Assembly (NCBI RefSeq): GCF_014648195.1
Contig: NZ_BMQQ01000032.1
Span: forward strand, 30,466 to 82,286
Reading direction: 5' to 3'
DNA length: 51,821 nucleotides
From: Streptomyces purpureus
GTDB lineage: Bacteria > Actinomycetota > Actinomycetes > Streptomycetales > Streptomycetaceae
Below the pieces are notes generated by a model. The model did no database searches. It had not been told where the DNA came from and saw only the letters and a program-made list of their open reading frames with translations. Each line of letters opens with the position of its first letter. Position 1 is the first letter of the stretch. Made by a program: the position numbers and the translations under genes. Shown piece by piece: positions 1 to 7,501 of the stretch.

Positions 1-397
1 ACGTTCGCCCCCGACGGAACTCCGACCAGGACCAAAGGCATCGGGCCGAAGAGCGACCAGGTTCGCTGACAAGGAAGCCTGAACGACTGGGTTCGCTGTC
101 GGACGCCTCGACTGAATGACGGCGAGTCTCACTGGATCGCGTCCGTCGGCCTGGTTTGTCTCCGCGGTTCGTGTACGCGAGGCGGTCCAGTACGTCGATG
201 CCTTCGACAAGATCAAGAACCACCTCGACCCCCGCGGCCCGATCAGATCCCGCACACCGCCGGCGTGGCGGGCAGGAACTGCGGGGCCTGCCTCGCCCCC
301 CACCACGCGATCCGCCAGTTCGCCCACACAGCCGCGTTGTCCGCCCGGCCGTGGACGCCGACCGTATGTCTCACCCTGAAATGTCAGCGAGCCCCAA
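1..397. other. No confident gene; degenerate stretch
   Basis: Bases 1-69 read through in frame 1 on the plus strand to a TGA stop and could be the last codons of a gene that begins outside the window, but 22 residues are too few to identify it. Beyond that, several overlapping arginine/proline-rich frames are open with no ribosome binding site or recognisable motif. I see nothing else that can be supported here apart from the hairpin at 398-428. Confidence 0.4.
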
Positions 398-428
398 GCC
401 GGCCCTGATCGAACGACCGAGGGCCGGC
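398..428 (-). terminator. Hairpin terminator of the PKS/AhpD-like operon
   Basis: A perfect 9-bp stem (GCCGGCCCT at 398-406, AGGGCCGGC at 420-428) with a 13-base loop lies 20 bases past the stop codon of the AhpD-like gene on the minus strand. The GC-rich stem without a U-tract is typical of actinomycete terminators. It most likely ends the operon that starts near 4141. Confidence 0.6.
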
Positions 429-447
429 TCAGCGGCATCGATGGTGA

Positions 448-1077
448 TCAGACGGCGAGGGTGGCGAGATTGCCGGACTCGTAGTCGCCGCCCCGGTTGT
501 TGAGGATCACGCCGAGCCGGTTGGTCGCGTTGATCACGGCGATCAGGGAGACCAGCGCGATGACCTGGTCGTCGTCGTAGTGCCTGCGCACCTGGGCCCA
601 GGTCTCGTCGGAGACACCCTCGTAGCCGTCGATGATGCGCGTGCCCTCCTCCGCGAGGGCCAGCGCGGCCCGCTCGGCCTCGGTGAACACGGTGGAGTGG
701 CGCCAGGCGGCGACCAGGTTCAGCCGGGCCGACGTCTCACCGGCGGCCGCGGCGTCCTTGGTGTGGACGTCGACGCAGAAACCGCAGCCGTTGATCTGGC
801 TGGCGCGCAGCTGCAGGGTGTCGATGCCGAACGCCCGATAGAGCGCAGGGTGTTCCTCGGACGGGGTGAAGGTCAGTCCGCTCAGCAGACGCACTGCGGA
901 ATCCGTGAAGGTCGACGCCACGCCGGCGCCCATCAGCACAGCCAGTGCCGTCCTGCCCTGCCGTGCCTCGCGCACTGCCCACACGCCCAGTACCGCCGCT
1001 ACTACGCCGGCGAGCGGGGCAATCACTGTATTGCCGAAGCCCCATCCGGCAGCGACGTTCAGTGCCCCGTTGCTCAT
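448..1077 (-). CDS. AhpD-like carboxymuconolactone decarboxylase family protein with N-terminal membrane segment
   Basis: Predicted 209-residue protein. The C-terminal half (from about residue 65) is an AhpD/CMD-type alkylhydroperoxidase domain with the redox motif GCGFC followed by VDVHTKDA, that is CxxC plus the downstream His seen in AhpD-like peroxidases, so a thiol-based peroxidase or disulfide reductase activity is likely. The first 65 residues are unusual: a hydrophobic stretch (NTVIAPLAGVVAAVLGVWAV) and a second apolar stretch suggest membrane association, which ordinary AhpD proteins of about 150-190 residues lack. Its ATG overlaps the TGA of the KR-ACP gene (ATGA, 1074-1077), so the two are translationally coupled and form the end of the PKS operon. 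A role in tailoring or detoxifying the polyketide product is inference. Confidence 0.85.
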   Translation of the reverse strand: MSNGALNVAAGWGFGNTVIAPLAGVVAAVLGVWAVREARQGRTALAVLMGAGVASTFTDSAVRLLSGLTFTPSEEHPALYRAFGIDTLQLRASQINGCGFCVDVHTKDAAAAGETSARLNLVAAWRHSTVFTEAERAALALAEEGTRIIDGYEGVSDETWAQVRRHYDDDQVIALVSLIAVINATNRLGVILNNRGGDYESGNLATLAV

Positions 1078-2579
1078 GCCGGCTGCTCCTCCCGGTAGCC
1101 CATGCGGTGCATGATCCAGTCTGTGAGGCCCGCAGCGGTTGGTTTCGTCCAGAGGATGCCGCCGTCGATGCTCATCCCTAGCGAGTTCTCCAGCATCACC
1201 CTGAGCCGGACCGCGTTGAGCGAGTCCAGGCCGAGTGTGACCAAAGAAGTGCGGGGAGTGATGCGCAGGCTGGTGCCGCCGAGGATCTCGCGTACGCAGT
1301 CCGTGATGTGGTCTTCCAGCAGAACCTGGCGTTCAGCGTCGCTTGCTGACTCCCGCAACGCGCGCGGCAGACTGGAGCCGCTGTCCTTCCCCTGACGGTC
1401 CCCCAACTGCCGGGCAAACAGCGCCGAGCGGGCCGCGCCGGGGTACGGGGCGGTCCACTGGGCCAGGTCGATCGGAGAGTAGGCGACAAGAGGGTACCCG
1501 GCACCCAAAATGCGCTCCAGTGCGTCGACGCCCTCGGTGGGCGAGATCATCGCAACGCCCCGCTCGGCCATGCCCTGCCCGGCGCCCACCTGACTCCATG
1601 CGCCCCACTGGACCGAGGTCGCGGGCAGGCCCTGCGCCCGCCGCCACGCGGCGAGCCCGTCCAGCCACGCGTTCGCGGCAGCGTGCACCGCCTGCCCCGG
1701 CGAGCCCAGCAGGGAGGCAACGGAGGAGAACAGCACCCAATGATCCAGTTCGTGTCCGGTGGTGGCTCGGTGTAGCGCCCAGGCCCCTTCTGCCTTGCCT
1801 CGCCACGTGGTGTCGAGAATCGGGCGTTCGATGCGGGCGATGGTCGCGTCGTGGAGTTGGCCGGCGCAGTGGAAGACACCCCGCAGCGGCAATCGGGCTG
1901 ACATCGCCTTCCGCACCGCTTTCTCCGCGATCCCGGCCACACCGATGTCGCCCTGAATGACTTCGACGTCCGCTCCTGCCTTGCGTAGTTCTTCCACCTT
2001 CGCGCGAGCCTCGGCGGAGGGCAGGGACCTGCCCAGCAGCAGGATGCGTCCCGCCCCCTTCCCGACCAGCCAGGCCGCGGTCAGCAGCCCCAGACCGCCC
2101 AGCCCCCCGCTGATCAGGTAGGAGCCGTCGGGGCGTACCAGGGCTTCCGGAGGGGAGGTGACGGTGGTTTCCGGGGCCCCGGGAACCAGTCGAAGGACGG
2201 AGAACCCGGTGCCCTGCCACGCGCACTCGATGGGCGGCCCGTCGTGAAGGAGCGTGCGGGCGAGCGCGGCGGGCTGTGTGGAGTCGGAGAACTCCACCAG
2301 GCTGGCGGCCACCTTCGGGCATTCGTAGGCGGCAGTGCGCAGTACCCCGCGCAGGGCGTCGACCGTCGGGTCCACGTGCTCACCGGGCCGGGCCACCCAC
2401 AGCCTGCACGCCTGCGGCAGCTCGTCGAGCAGCCGGATCGCCTCGAGGGTACGCATCGCGCGGTCCGCGGCCGTCCGCGGATCCAGGGGGCGGTTGTCAT
2501 CCTGATCGACTACGAGCACCACGCCGGCCGGATCAGCAGATTGGAGGTGCTCGGGGGTGAGGCTCTGTCCGAGTGGCAC
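1074..2579 (-). CDS. Type I polyketide synthase fragment: ketoreductase and acyl carrier protein
   Basis: 501 residues from a GTG at 2579, two bases after the TAA of the ketosynthase gene (TAACGGTG). Residues 1-140 correspond to the later part of the structural KR subdomain. A catalytic KR follows with the NADPH loop GGLGGLGLLTAAWL near 160, the Lys of RGKAEGAW and the Ser of FSSVAS. The position that normally holds the catalytic Tyr reads GQAVHAAANAW, with His instead, so reduction may be impaired, although His here is tolerated in some PKS families as I recall. A carrier domain closes the protein (LGLDSLNAVRLR, Ser for phosphopantetheine). No AT, DH or ER is present. Adding one base near 2585 would fuse this frame to the preceding ketosynthase, so it may be the rear half of a collapsed single PKS gene. 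A short operon coupling to the AhpD-like gene follows. Confidence 0.85.
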   Translation of the reverse strand: MPLGQSLTPEHLQSADPAGVVLVVDQDDNRPLDPRTAADRAMRTLEAIRLLDELPQACRLWVARPGEHVDPTVDALRGVLRTAAYECPKVAASLVEFSDSTQPAALARTLLHDGPPIECAWQGTGFSVLRLVPGAPETTVTSPPEALVRPDGSYLISGGLGGLGLLTAAWLVGKGAGRILLLGRSLPSAEARAKVEELRKAGADVEVIQGDIGVAGIAEKAVRKAMSARLPLRGVFHCAGQLHDATIARIERPILDTTWRGKAEGAWALHRATTGHELDHWVLFSSVASLLGSPGQAVHAAANAWLDGLAAWRRAQGLPATSVQWGAWSQVGAGQGMAERGVAMISPTEGVDALERILGAGYPLVAYSPIDLAQWTAPYPGAARSALFARQLGDRQGKDSGSSLPRALRESASDAERQVLLEDHITDCVREILGGTSLRITPRTSLVTLGLDSLNAVRLRVMLENSLGMSIDGGILWTKPTAAGLTDWIMHRMGYREEQPA

Positions 2580-2581
2580 CG

Positions 2582-4141
2582 TTACGAGCTCGCACGGGAC
2601 GAGGCGACCACACCCAGCCGCTCGCCGGCCGGCGAGCGGCGAAGTGCCAGGGTGTGGGCGACGTCCCTGAGCGGCACCTGCCCGCCCGGACCGTCCAGCC
2701 AGTCAGCCAGCCGTGTCGCCGCGATCCGCAGCGCCGGCGGGGAGGCCGCGGACAGAACGAACACGCGCTGCTGAGCCTTGTCGCCCGTCAAGCGCCGGTC
2801 GGGGATGGTGTACCGCGGGCCCGAGGTGGGTCGCCGCGCGGGCTTCGACGCCTCTTCCAGGAGCACGTGGGCATTGGTCCCGGAGATTCCGTACGAGCAC
2901 ACCGCCGCCGGACGGACCGCATCCGGCACCGGCCACGCGTCGACCAGATCGGTCGGCACGAACAGCCGTGAACCGGAGCCGGTGGGGATGGAGGGATGCC
3001 AGGCCGCGAAGTTCTGATTGGGTGGGATCTGCCCGTGGCGCAGACACTGCACCGCCTTGATCAGCCCAGCCAGGCCCGAGGCCGGCTCGGAATGCCCGAT
3101 GTGTGTCTTGACCGACCCCAGCGCACACCGCCCCTGACCCCGCCCGTAGACCGTGTTGATCGACGTGTACTCGATCGGGTCGCCGACGTAGGTGCCGGGC
3201 CCGTGTGCCTCCACCCGACCCACCGTGCCCGGGTCGATCCCGGCACGGGCCACCGCGGCACGGAACACGTCCTGCTGGACCAGCGTGGACGGAGCAGTCA
3301 TCCGCTCGGACTGCCCGTCCGCGTTGACCGCCGAGCCCCGGATCACCGCCAGCACCCGGTCACCGTCGCGGACCGCGTCCTGCAGCCGTTTGAGCAGCAC
3401 CACACCAGCGCCCTCACCGCGCACGTATCCGTCCGCACGCTCGTCAAAGGCGTAGCACCGGCCCTTGCGCGACAGCAGCCATTCGGCCTCGTAGTGCAAC
3501 CACTCCGGCGATGGCATCAGCAACGCCGCCCCGGCCAGCGCGGCATCGCAGTCACCTGCTGCCAGGGCACTGCACGCCACATGCACCGAGACCAGTCCGG
3601 AGGAGCACATCGTCTCCACCACCATCGCCGGCCCGCGCAGGTCCATGGCGAAGGCCACCCTCCCGGCCGCGTTGGCGGGGAAGTTCCCGAAGGCGTAGAC
3701 GACGTCCGGACAGTCCTCCACCGGCCGGGCGTCCCGCAGCAGGTTGTCGGCCGCGTACATGCCCAGGTACACCCCTGGGCGCGACCCCCGCAGCCGGGCG
3801 GCCGGGACCCCGGCGTGCTCCGTCGCCTCCCACGCGGTCTCCAGCAGCAGCCGGTGCTGCGGATCCACCGTGGCCGCTTCCAGCATCGCCACTGACAGGG
3901 CCTCCGGCTCCCAGGCCCAGATGTCCCCGTCGAGGAAGCAGCCGCGGTCGTAGCGCTCGGCGTCATCCGGGTGCTGAAACGCTTTCAGGCGCCGGGCGTC
4001 CCACCGGTCCGCAGGGACCCGGCTGACCGTGTCCCTGCCCTCCAGCAGAAGGTTCCACAGCCCCGCAGCCGACTCCACCCCGCCCGGGAAGCGGCACCCG
4101 ATCCCGATGACCGCGACCGGTACCTGCCTCGACACTGCCAT
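2582..4141 (-). CDS. Type I polyketide synthase fragment: beta-ketoacyl synthase
   Basis: 519 residues from the ATG at 4141, chosen over the upstream in-frame ATG because GGGAG sits 7 bases before it and the protein then begins with MAVSRQVPVAVIGIGCRFPG, the usual KS start. The triad of a condensing enzyme is intact: Cys179 in VETMCSSGLVSVH, His313 in VEAHGPGTYVGD (the usual HGTGT reads HGPGT) and His350 in VKTHIGHSEPASG. After the KS comes the C-terminal KS linker (FVLSAASPPALR... HTLALRRSPAGERLGVVAS), which in modular PKSs leads into an acyltransferase. Here the frame stops a few codons later and the KR-ACP gene begins. Either an internal deletion removed AT (and perhaps DH/ER), or the enzyme relies on an AT elsewhere. 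First gene of the PKS operon. Confidence 0.88.
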   Translation of the reverse strand: MAVSRQVPVAVIGIGCRFPGGVESAAGLWNLLLEGRDTVSRVPADRWDARRLKAFQHPDDAERYDRGCFLDGDIWAWEPEALSVAMLEAATVDPQHRLLLETAWEATEHAGVPAARLRGSRPGVYLGMYAADNLLRDARPVEDCPDVVYAFGNFPANAAGRVAFAMDLRGPAMVVETMCSSGLVSVHVACSALAAGDCDAALAGAALLMPSPEWLHYEAEWLLSRKGRCYAFDERADGYVRGEGAGVVLLKRLQDAVRDGDRVLAVIRGSAVNADGQSERMTAPSTLVQQDVFRAAVARAGIDPGTVGRVEAHGPGTYVGDPIEYTSINTVYGRGQGRCALGSVKTHIGHSEPASGLAGLIKAVQCLRHGQIPPNQNFAAWHPSIPTGSGSRLFVPTDLVDAWPVPDAVRPAAVCSYGISGTNAHVLLEEASKPARRPTSGPRYTIPDRRLTGDKAQQRVFVLSAASPPALRIAATRLADWLDGPGGQVPLRDVAHTLALRRSPAGERLGVVASSRASS

Positions 4142-4165
4142 GCTCAGCTCCCTGCTCCGCGATCG

Positions 4166-4190
4166 CTGTGCTGTGCTGTGCTGTGCTGTG
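4166..4190. repeat. Pentanucleotide repeat (CTGTG)5 in the PKS leader
   Basis: Five exact tandem copies of CTGTG, followed by CGTGCTGTGG, lie 25 bases upstream of the ketosynthase ATG on its 5-prime side. In the transcript the unit reads CACAG. Slippage here would change leader length and, if the alternative upstream ATG at 4222 is used, reading frame. Confidence 0.9.
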
Positions 4191-4299
4191 CGTGCTGTGG
4201 ACGAACCGGGAGAGCGGGACACGCCGCCCCACCGCCACTTCGTGTCACCCCCCGGAGCCTTGGAACCCGCCGCCGGGTACTCGATCCGACCGGTGCGGT

Positions 4300-4665
4300 C
4301 TACGCCGCCCCCGGGTCCGGGTAGAACTGGCTTGCCCAGCGGCGCAGGGGTCCGATGGGGCCGTCACCCTTGGCCAGTCGGGGGCGCGGCTCGTACCGGC
4401 CGTAATGCCAGACGGGGCCGTCTTTCGCAACGTCCTTGGCAGTGCTCCACAGGGCTCCCCGGTTCATTGCCCTTGCCAGGACTTTCAGCGGTACGCGAGT
4501 CGCCCGGCCGCCGGGACGCAGGGGCGGGCGGATCGCGACCATCGTGAGGACGCGAACCCGGACTCTGCCGGGATCGGTCGGGACGGGCAGGAGAGCAGCG
4601 AGGACGTGGACGGAGTCTCCGAGCCGGGCGGTGACGACCCCAGCCCCCAGGGCCCGGCCGTGCAC
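4300..4665 (-). pseudogene. C-terminal remnant of a Rieske-type oxygenase
   Basis: About 120 codons whose end, VWHYGRYEPRPRLAKGDGPI followed by GPLRRWASQFYPD, matches the way KshA/DAF-36-like Rieske oxygenases finish (a W-x-H-K/G-x-Y segment, then DGPI..aR.W..QFY). No CxH...CxxH Rieske cluster is found upstream on this strand, where the sequence instead carries the DUF3592 remnant on the opposite strand. It is therefore a stub truncated at its 5-prime end. No own start or ribosome binding site is convincing. It lies upstream of the PKS operon on the same strand and might once have supplied a tailoring enzyme, which is speculation. Confidence 0.45.
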
Positions 4666-4718
4666 CGATGTCTCCGAGGTGAGGGTGCGGCCGCCGACCC
4701 GTCACGATCGCGGCCGCG

Positions 4719-5023
4719 ATGGCGGTCCCGGCGGCCATCAGACCCTGGAGGCTGCCCCGGCATGGCATCACCGTGACCGCGGACCACGCCCACGACGCCG
4801 CCCAGCCGAGCCTGTACCTGTACTCGGACCTGGGCGGGAACACGCTGAAGTTCTACACGACATGAGCGGCCGCCACAGTCTCGAGGTCAGCTACGACCCG
4901 CGTGACCCCAGCAAGGCGGTCCGCGCCGACGGCACAGGGCGATGGGCGCCGCTGATCATCCTCTTGATCGTGGGTTTCCTCGGCCTGAGCACCCTCGCCG
5001 GGTTCTTCGGCACCCCGTTCTGA
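4719..5023 (+). pseudogene. DUF3592-type membrane protein, frameshifted and truncated
   Basis: One plus frame from about 4719 encodes a short apolar lead, then RLPRHGITVTA and YLYSDLGGNTLKFYTT before a stop at 4863-4865. The overlapping next frame continues with SLEVSYDPRDPSKAV and a hydrophobic segment (LIILLIVGFLGLSTLAGFFG). Together they give the ordered DUF3592 pattern: extracytoplasmic beta strand region, V-x-Y-D-P-x-x-P motif, C-terminal membrane helix. One missing base near 4862 separates the halves. The N-terminal membrane helix appears eroded. Function of DUF3592 proteins is unknown. Confidence 0.5.
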
Positions 5024-5164
5024 GACCTCGGCCCGGTGGGCGAAGAGTACAGAAAGCAGTATCGGTAGGGCTTGAGGTGCGGCCGGAGAGAGGCCGAGTG
5101 CTGCGCAGGGTCCCTTTTCTGACCGTGACCCAGCTCAGTCTCACACCCGGCCTCAGACCTGGTC

Positions 5165-5776
5165 TCAAGCCGGCGACGCCTCCGCACCGTCGGCACTGCC
5201 GTTCTGCAGCACCGTCGGCATCCCTTCCACCAGCACCACCACCTCGGCCACGTTCCCGTCTGCGGAACGCCCCACCCATACGGGGTAGGTACCGTCGCCG
5301 GTCGTCGCGAAGGCGACCAGCTCGCCGCCCGACGCCTCGTCCCGCGTACGCAGCAGGTACATGGAGTCGGAGATGTCCTCCCCGGCTCCCGGCTCCCCGT
5401 GGACAAGGTGTCGCTCGAAGAGACGGTGGAGCGGCTCCCAGGCGCCGGCATCGGCGAAGCAGCCGGTCGCACCGTCGGTACTGAAGCCGAAGATCTCGTT
5501 CTCCCCGAGCAGCCGGGGGTCGTCATCCGGCCCGAGGGCCATCTCCCACGACGTGGCGAGGGTCTCGCCGACACGCAGCCGGACCGCAGTGGTGTCCGTA
5601 CGGGTCACCCAGCCCTGGCTCCACTCACAGTCGTACCCGACGCGGACCAGCGCTTCTTCGAGCACGTACTCCCCCGGCGGGACAGCCACCGTGACGGCGG
5701 GCCCTTCGTCGAAGTCGTTGTCCGGTCCGGATATGGCCAGCAGCCCGCTCGGCACATTCAGGGTCGCGGTGGCCAT
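5165..5776 (-). CDS. DUF4241 domain-containing protein
   Basis: 203 residues. The order of elements STDGATGCFADAGAW, then GGELVAFATTGDGTYPVWVG and a final ADGNVAEVVVLVEG, is the DUF4241 signature (conserved GxGCF and the GDGxYPVW core). No signal peptide or membrane helix is visible, so a cytoplasmic, beta-rich protein is expected. The family has no established activity. The gene follows the PP2C phosphatase on the same strand after 84 bases and may be cotranscribed. The DUF3592 remnant converges on it. Confidence 0.8.
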   Translation of the reverse strand: MATATLNVPSGLLAISGPDNDFDEGPAVTVAVPPGEYVLEEALVRVGYDCEWSQGWVTRTDTTAVRLRVGETLATSWEMALGPDDDPRLLGENEIFGFSTDGATGCFADAGAWEPLHRLFERHLVHGEPGAGEDISDSMYLLRTRDEASGGELVAFATTGDGTYPVWVGRSADGNVAEVVVLVEGMPTVLQNGSADGAEASPA

Positions 5777-5860
5777 GGCCCAAGGCCCTCTGCTAAGTGC
5801 ACCGACGTCATCACGTCACCGTGTTGGCTGTTCGGACGGCCGCCCCCTGGGACGCCCGCC

Positions 5861-6958
5861 TCAGCGCTCACTGAGGCGTACGGCGAGGGCAGCGATGTCG
5901 TCGTCGAGGCGTCCCCTGCTGTAGCGGAGGAGGTCGTGGTGAAGAGCCGAAAGCAGTTCGCGGGGCGGTGTCGGGGGCTGTCGACGCATCCAAGCTGCCA
6001 GCGGGAAGAACTCGCCGTCGCGGGCACGGGCCTCGGCGATCCCGTCGGTGTAGAGGAGCAGCAGGTCGCCGGGAGCGAAGTCGAAGGTGTCGACGTTGTA
6101 ATGGTCGCCGATCAGCTCCGCGAGGCTGAGCAGGGGCGAGGGCGTGGCGGACTCGAGGACACGGAGTTTGCTGCTGTTCCACAGCAGCGGCGGGGGGTGT
6201 CCGCAGTTGAGGATGTCGATGCGTCTGCCCTCGTGCGGGATCTCGGCGAGAAGGGCGGTGGCGAAGCGCTCCATCGGCCCGTCGGGGGGAAATGCGGCGT
6301 TGTATCGGGTGCTGCTGGCGTCGAGCCTGCGTGCGATGTCGACCATGTCCCTCTCGCCGTACGCAGCCTCTCGGAAGGCGTTGACGATCGCCGCGGCCGC
6401 CCCCACGGCCGGCAGGCCCTTGCCCCGCACGTCACCGATGAGCAGCCTGACTCCGTACGGCGTGTCGACCACCTCGTAGAAGTCCCCGCCGATGCGGGCC
6501 TCCGCCGCGGCCGCGATGTACAGCGACTCGATCTCCACGTTCCCGAAGCGGCGCGGCATAGGGCTCAGCACCACCTGCTGCGCCGCGTCGGCGACGAGCC
6601 GTACCTGGAAGAGGGTGCGCTCCCGCTGGAGCCGGAGGTGGCTTCCGTACGCGGCGGCGACGGTGACCGCGACGATCCCCGCGGCCGTCCACCACGTTCC
6701 CAGATCGGGGAAGACGAGGCTGAGGCCGATCATCAGAAAGAGGCAGACCGTCCCGAGCAGGACGGTGGGGAGGACCGGCCACATGGCGGCCGCCAGGGCC
6801 GGCGCCGCGGGCAGGAGGCGGCTGAAGGCCATCTCCGGCGGAGTGGCGTAGGCCAGGCTGGCGATCACGACGGTCAAAAAGACGGGCGACAGCCGCACGA
6901 GCCTCCCCCGGCCGTAGCGCCGACGAAGCCGCGGCCGTCCAGACTCGATCACATCCAC
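5861..6958 (-). CDS. PP2C/SpoIIE-family protein serine phosphatase, membrane anchored
   Basis: About 365 residues from a GTG at 6958. The open frame continues to an ATG at 7123 without a ribosome binding site, and GTG 6952 is also possible, so the start is uncertain. The N-terminal third contains several apolar helices (LSPVFLTVVIASLAYA, ALAAAMWPVLPTVLLGTVCLF, WWTAAGIVAVTVAAAYG). The C-terminal PPM domain carries the metal-binding motifs ARIGGDFYEVV, LIGDVRGKGLPAVGAAA, LNCGHPPPLL, LLLYTDGIAEAR and DDIAALAVRL. Such proteins dephosphorylate anti-sigma-factor antagonists in actinomycete partner-switching systems. No anti-sigma gene is adjacent. Confidence 0.88.
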   Translation of the reverse strand: MDVIESGRPRLRRRYGRGRLVRLSPVFLTVVIASLAYATPPEMAFSRLLPAAPALAAAMWPVLPTVLLGTVCLFLMIGLSLVFPDLGTWWTAAGIVAVTVAAAYGSHLRLQRERTLFQVRLVADAAQQVVLSPMPRRFGNVEIESLYIAAAAEARIGGDFYEVVDTPYGVRLLIGDVRGKGLPAVGAAAAIVNAFREAAYGERDMVDIARRLDASSTRYNAAFPPDGPMERFATALLAEIPHEGRRIDILNCGHPPPLLWNSSKLRVLESATPSPLLSLAELIGDHYNVDTFDFAPGDLLLLYTDGIAEARARDGEFFPLAAWMRRQPPTPPRELLSALHHDLLRYSRGRLDDDIAALAVRLSER

Positions 6959-7461
6959 CAGAATATCTACGCAATACGGGCATAGCACTCTGACGGGAGG
7001 AGTCGACTGCCGGCCCTTCCCGTCCTCCGCAGCGAGCGCCCCTGCGGCCTGCGCCACTCGAACTAACCCGTCACTGAGAGTCACGACCTCAGTCAAGCCG
7101 TTGAGCGGCGCGCGCCCATGCATCGGAGTCGCATGCGCGGCCTGCCGTCGGCACCGCGCCCGACGGCGACGGCGACGGCGACGAGGCGGCCAGCCCGCCG
7201 CGGCCCGCCCACCATCGGTACGCAGCCCGCACTCGCGCGAGGCATGCCCACGTTGTCGTACGTCGGGCCAGCAGGTGGAGGTGCCGACGGGGGGTGGGCA
7301 GCGTACGACTCGCTACGGAACGGGTCCTGCGCGGCCGCTCTGGGCCGACGGTCAGCGGTGCCCCGGGAGCTGCTGGGGGCCTGGCGGGGCGGACGAAGGA
7401 GTCTTGGACCGCGGGCGGCGACCGGGCCGGCCCGCACCGGGGACGCCCTACGCCTACCGGA
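6959..7461. other. Intergenic stretch, no supported gene
   Basis: About 500 bases between the phosphatase and the VWA pseudogene. Open frames here are arginine/alanine-rich shadows. The only local feature seen is a short run of GGCGAC hexamers near 7161-7184. It could contain the phosphatase promoter or an unrecognised 5-prime extension of that gene. Confidence 0.4.
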
Positions 7462-7495
7462 GCGCTTGGCCAGGTCCTTCCACCTGGCCAAGCGC
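7462..7495 (-). terminator. Hairpin terminator of the VWA gene
   Basis: Perfect 14-bp stem: GCGCTTGGCCAGGT at 7462-7475 pairs with ACCTGGCCAAGCGC at 7482-7495 across a 6-base loop. It lies 7 bases beyond the stop codon of the VWA reading frame on the minus strand. The stem is intact although the gene is not. Confidence 0.7.
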
Positions 7496-7501
7496 CGGGG
7501 G

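Noticed and set aside
2570..2600. Programmed frameshift between KS and KR-ACP genes
   Set aside because: No slippery heptamer or downstream stem was seen, and the missing AT makes a deletion scar the simpler reading.
2582..4141. trans-AT polyketide synthase assignment
   Set aside because: The KS linker and KR-ACP resemble cis-AT modules, and no trans-AT gene or flanking-domain motif is visible. It stays only as an alternative.
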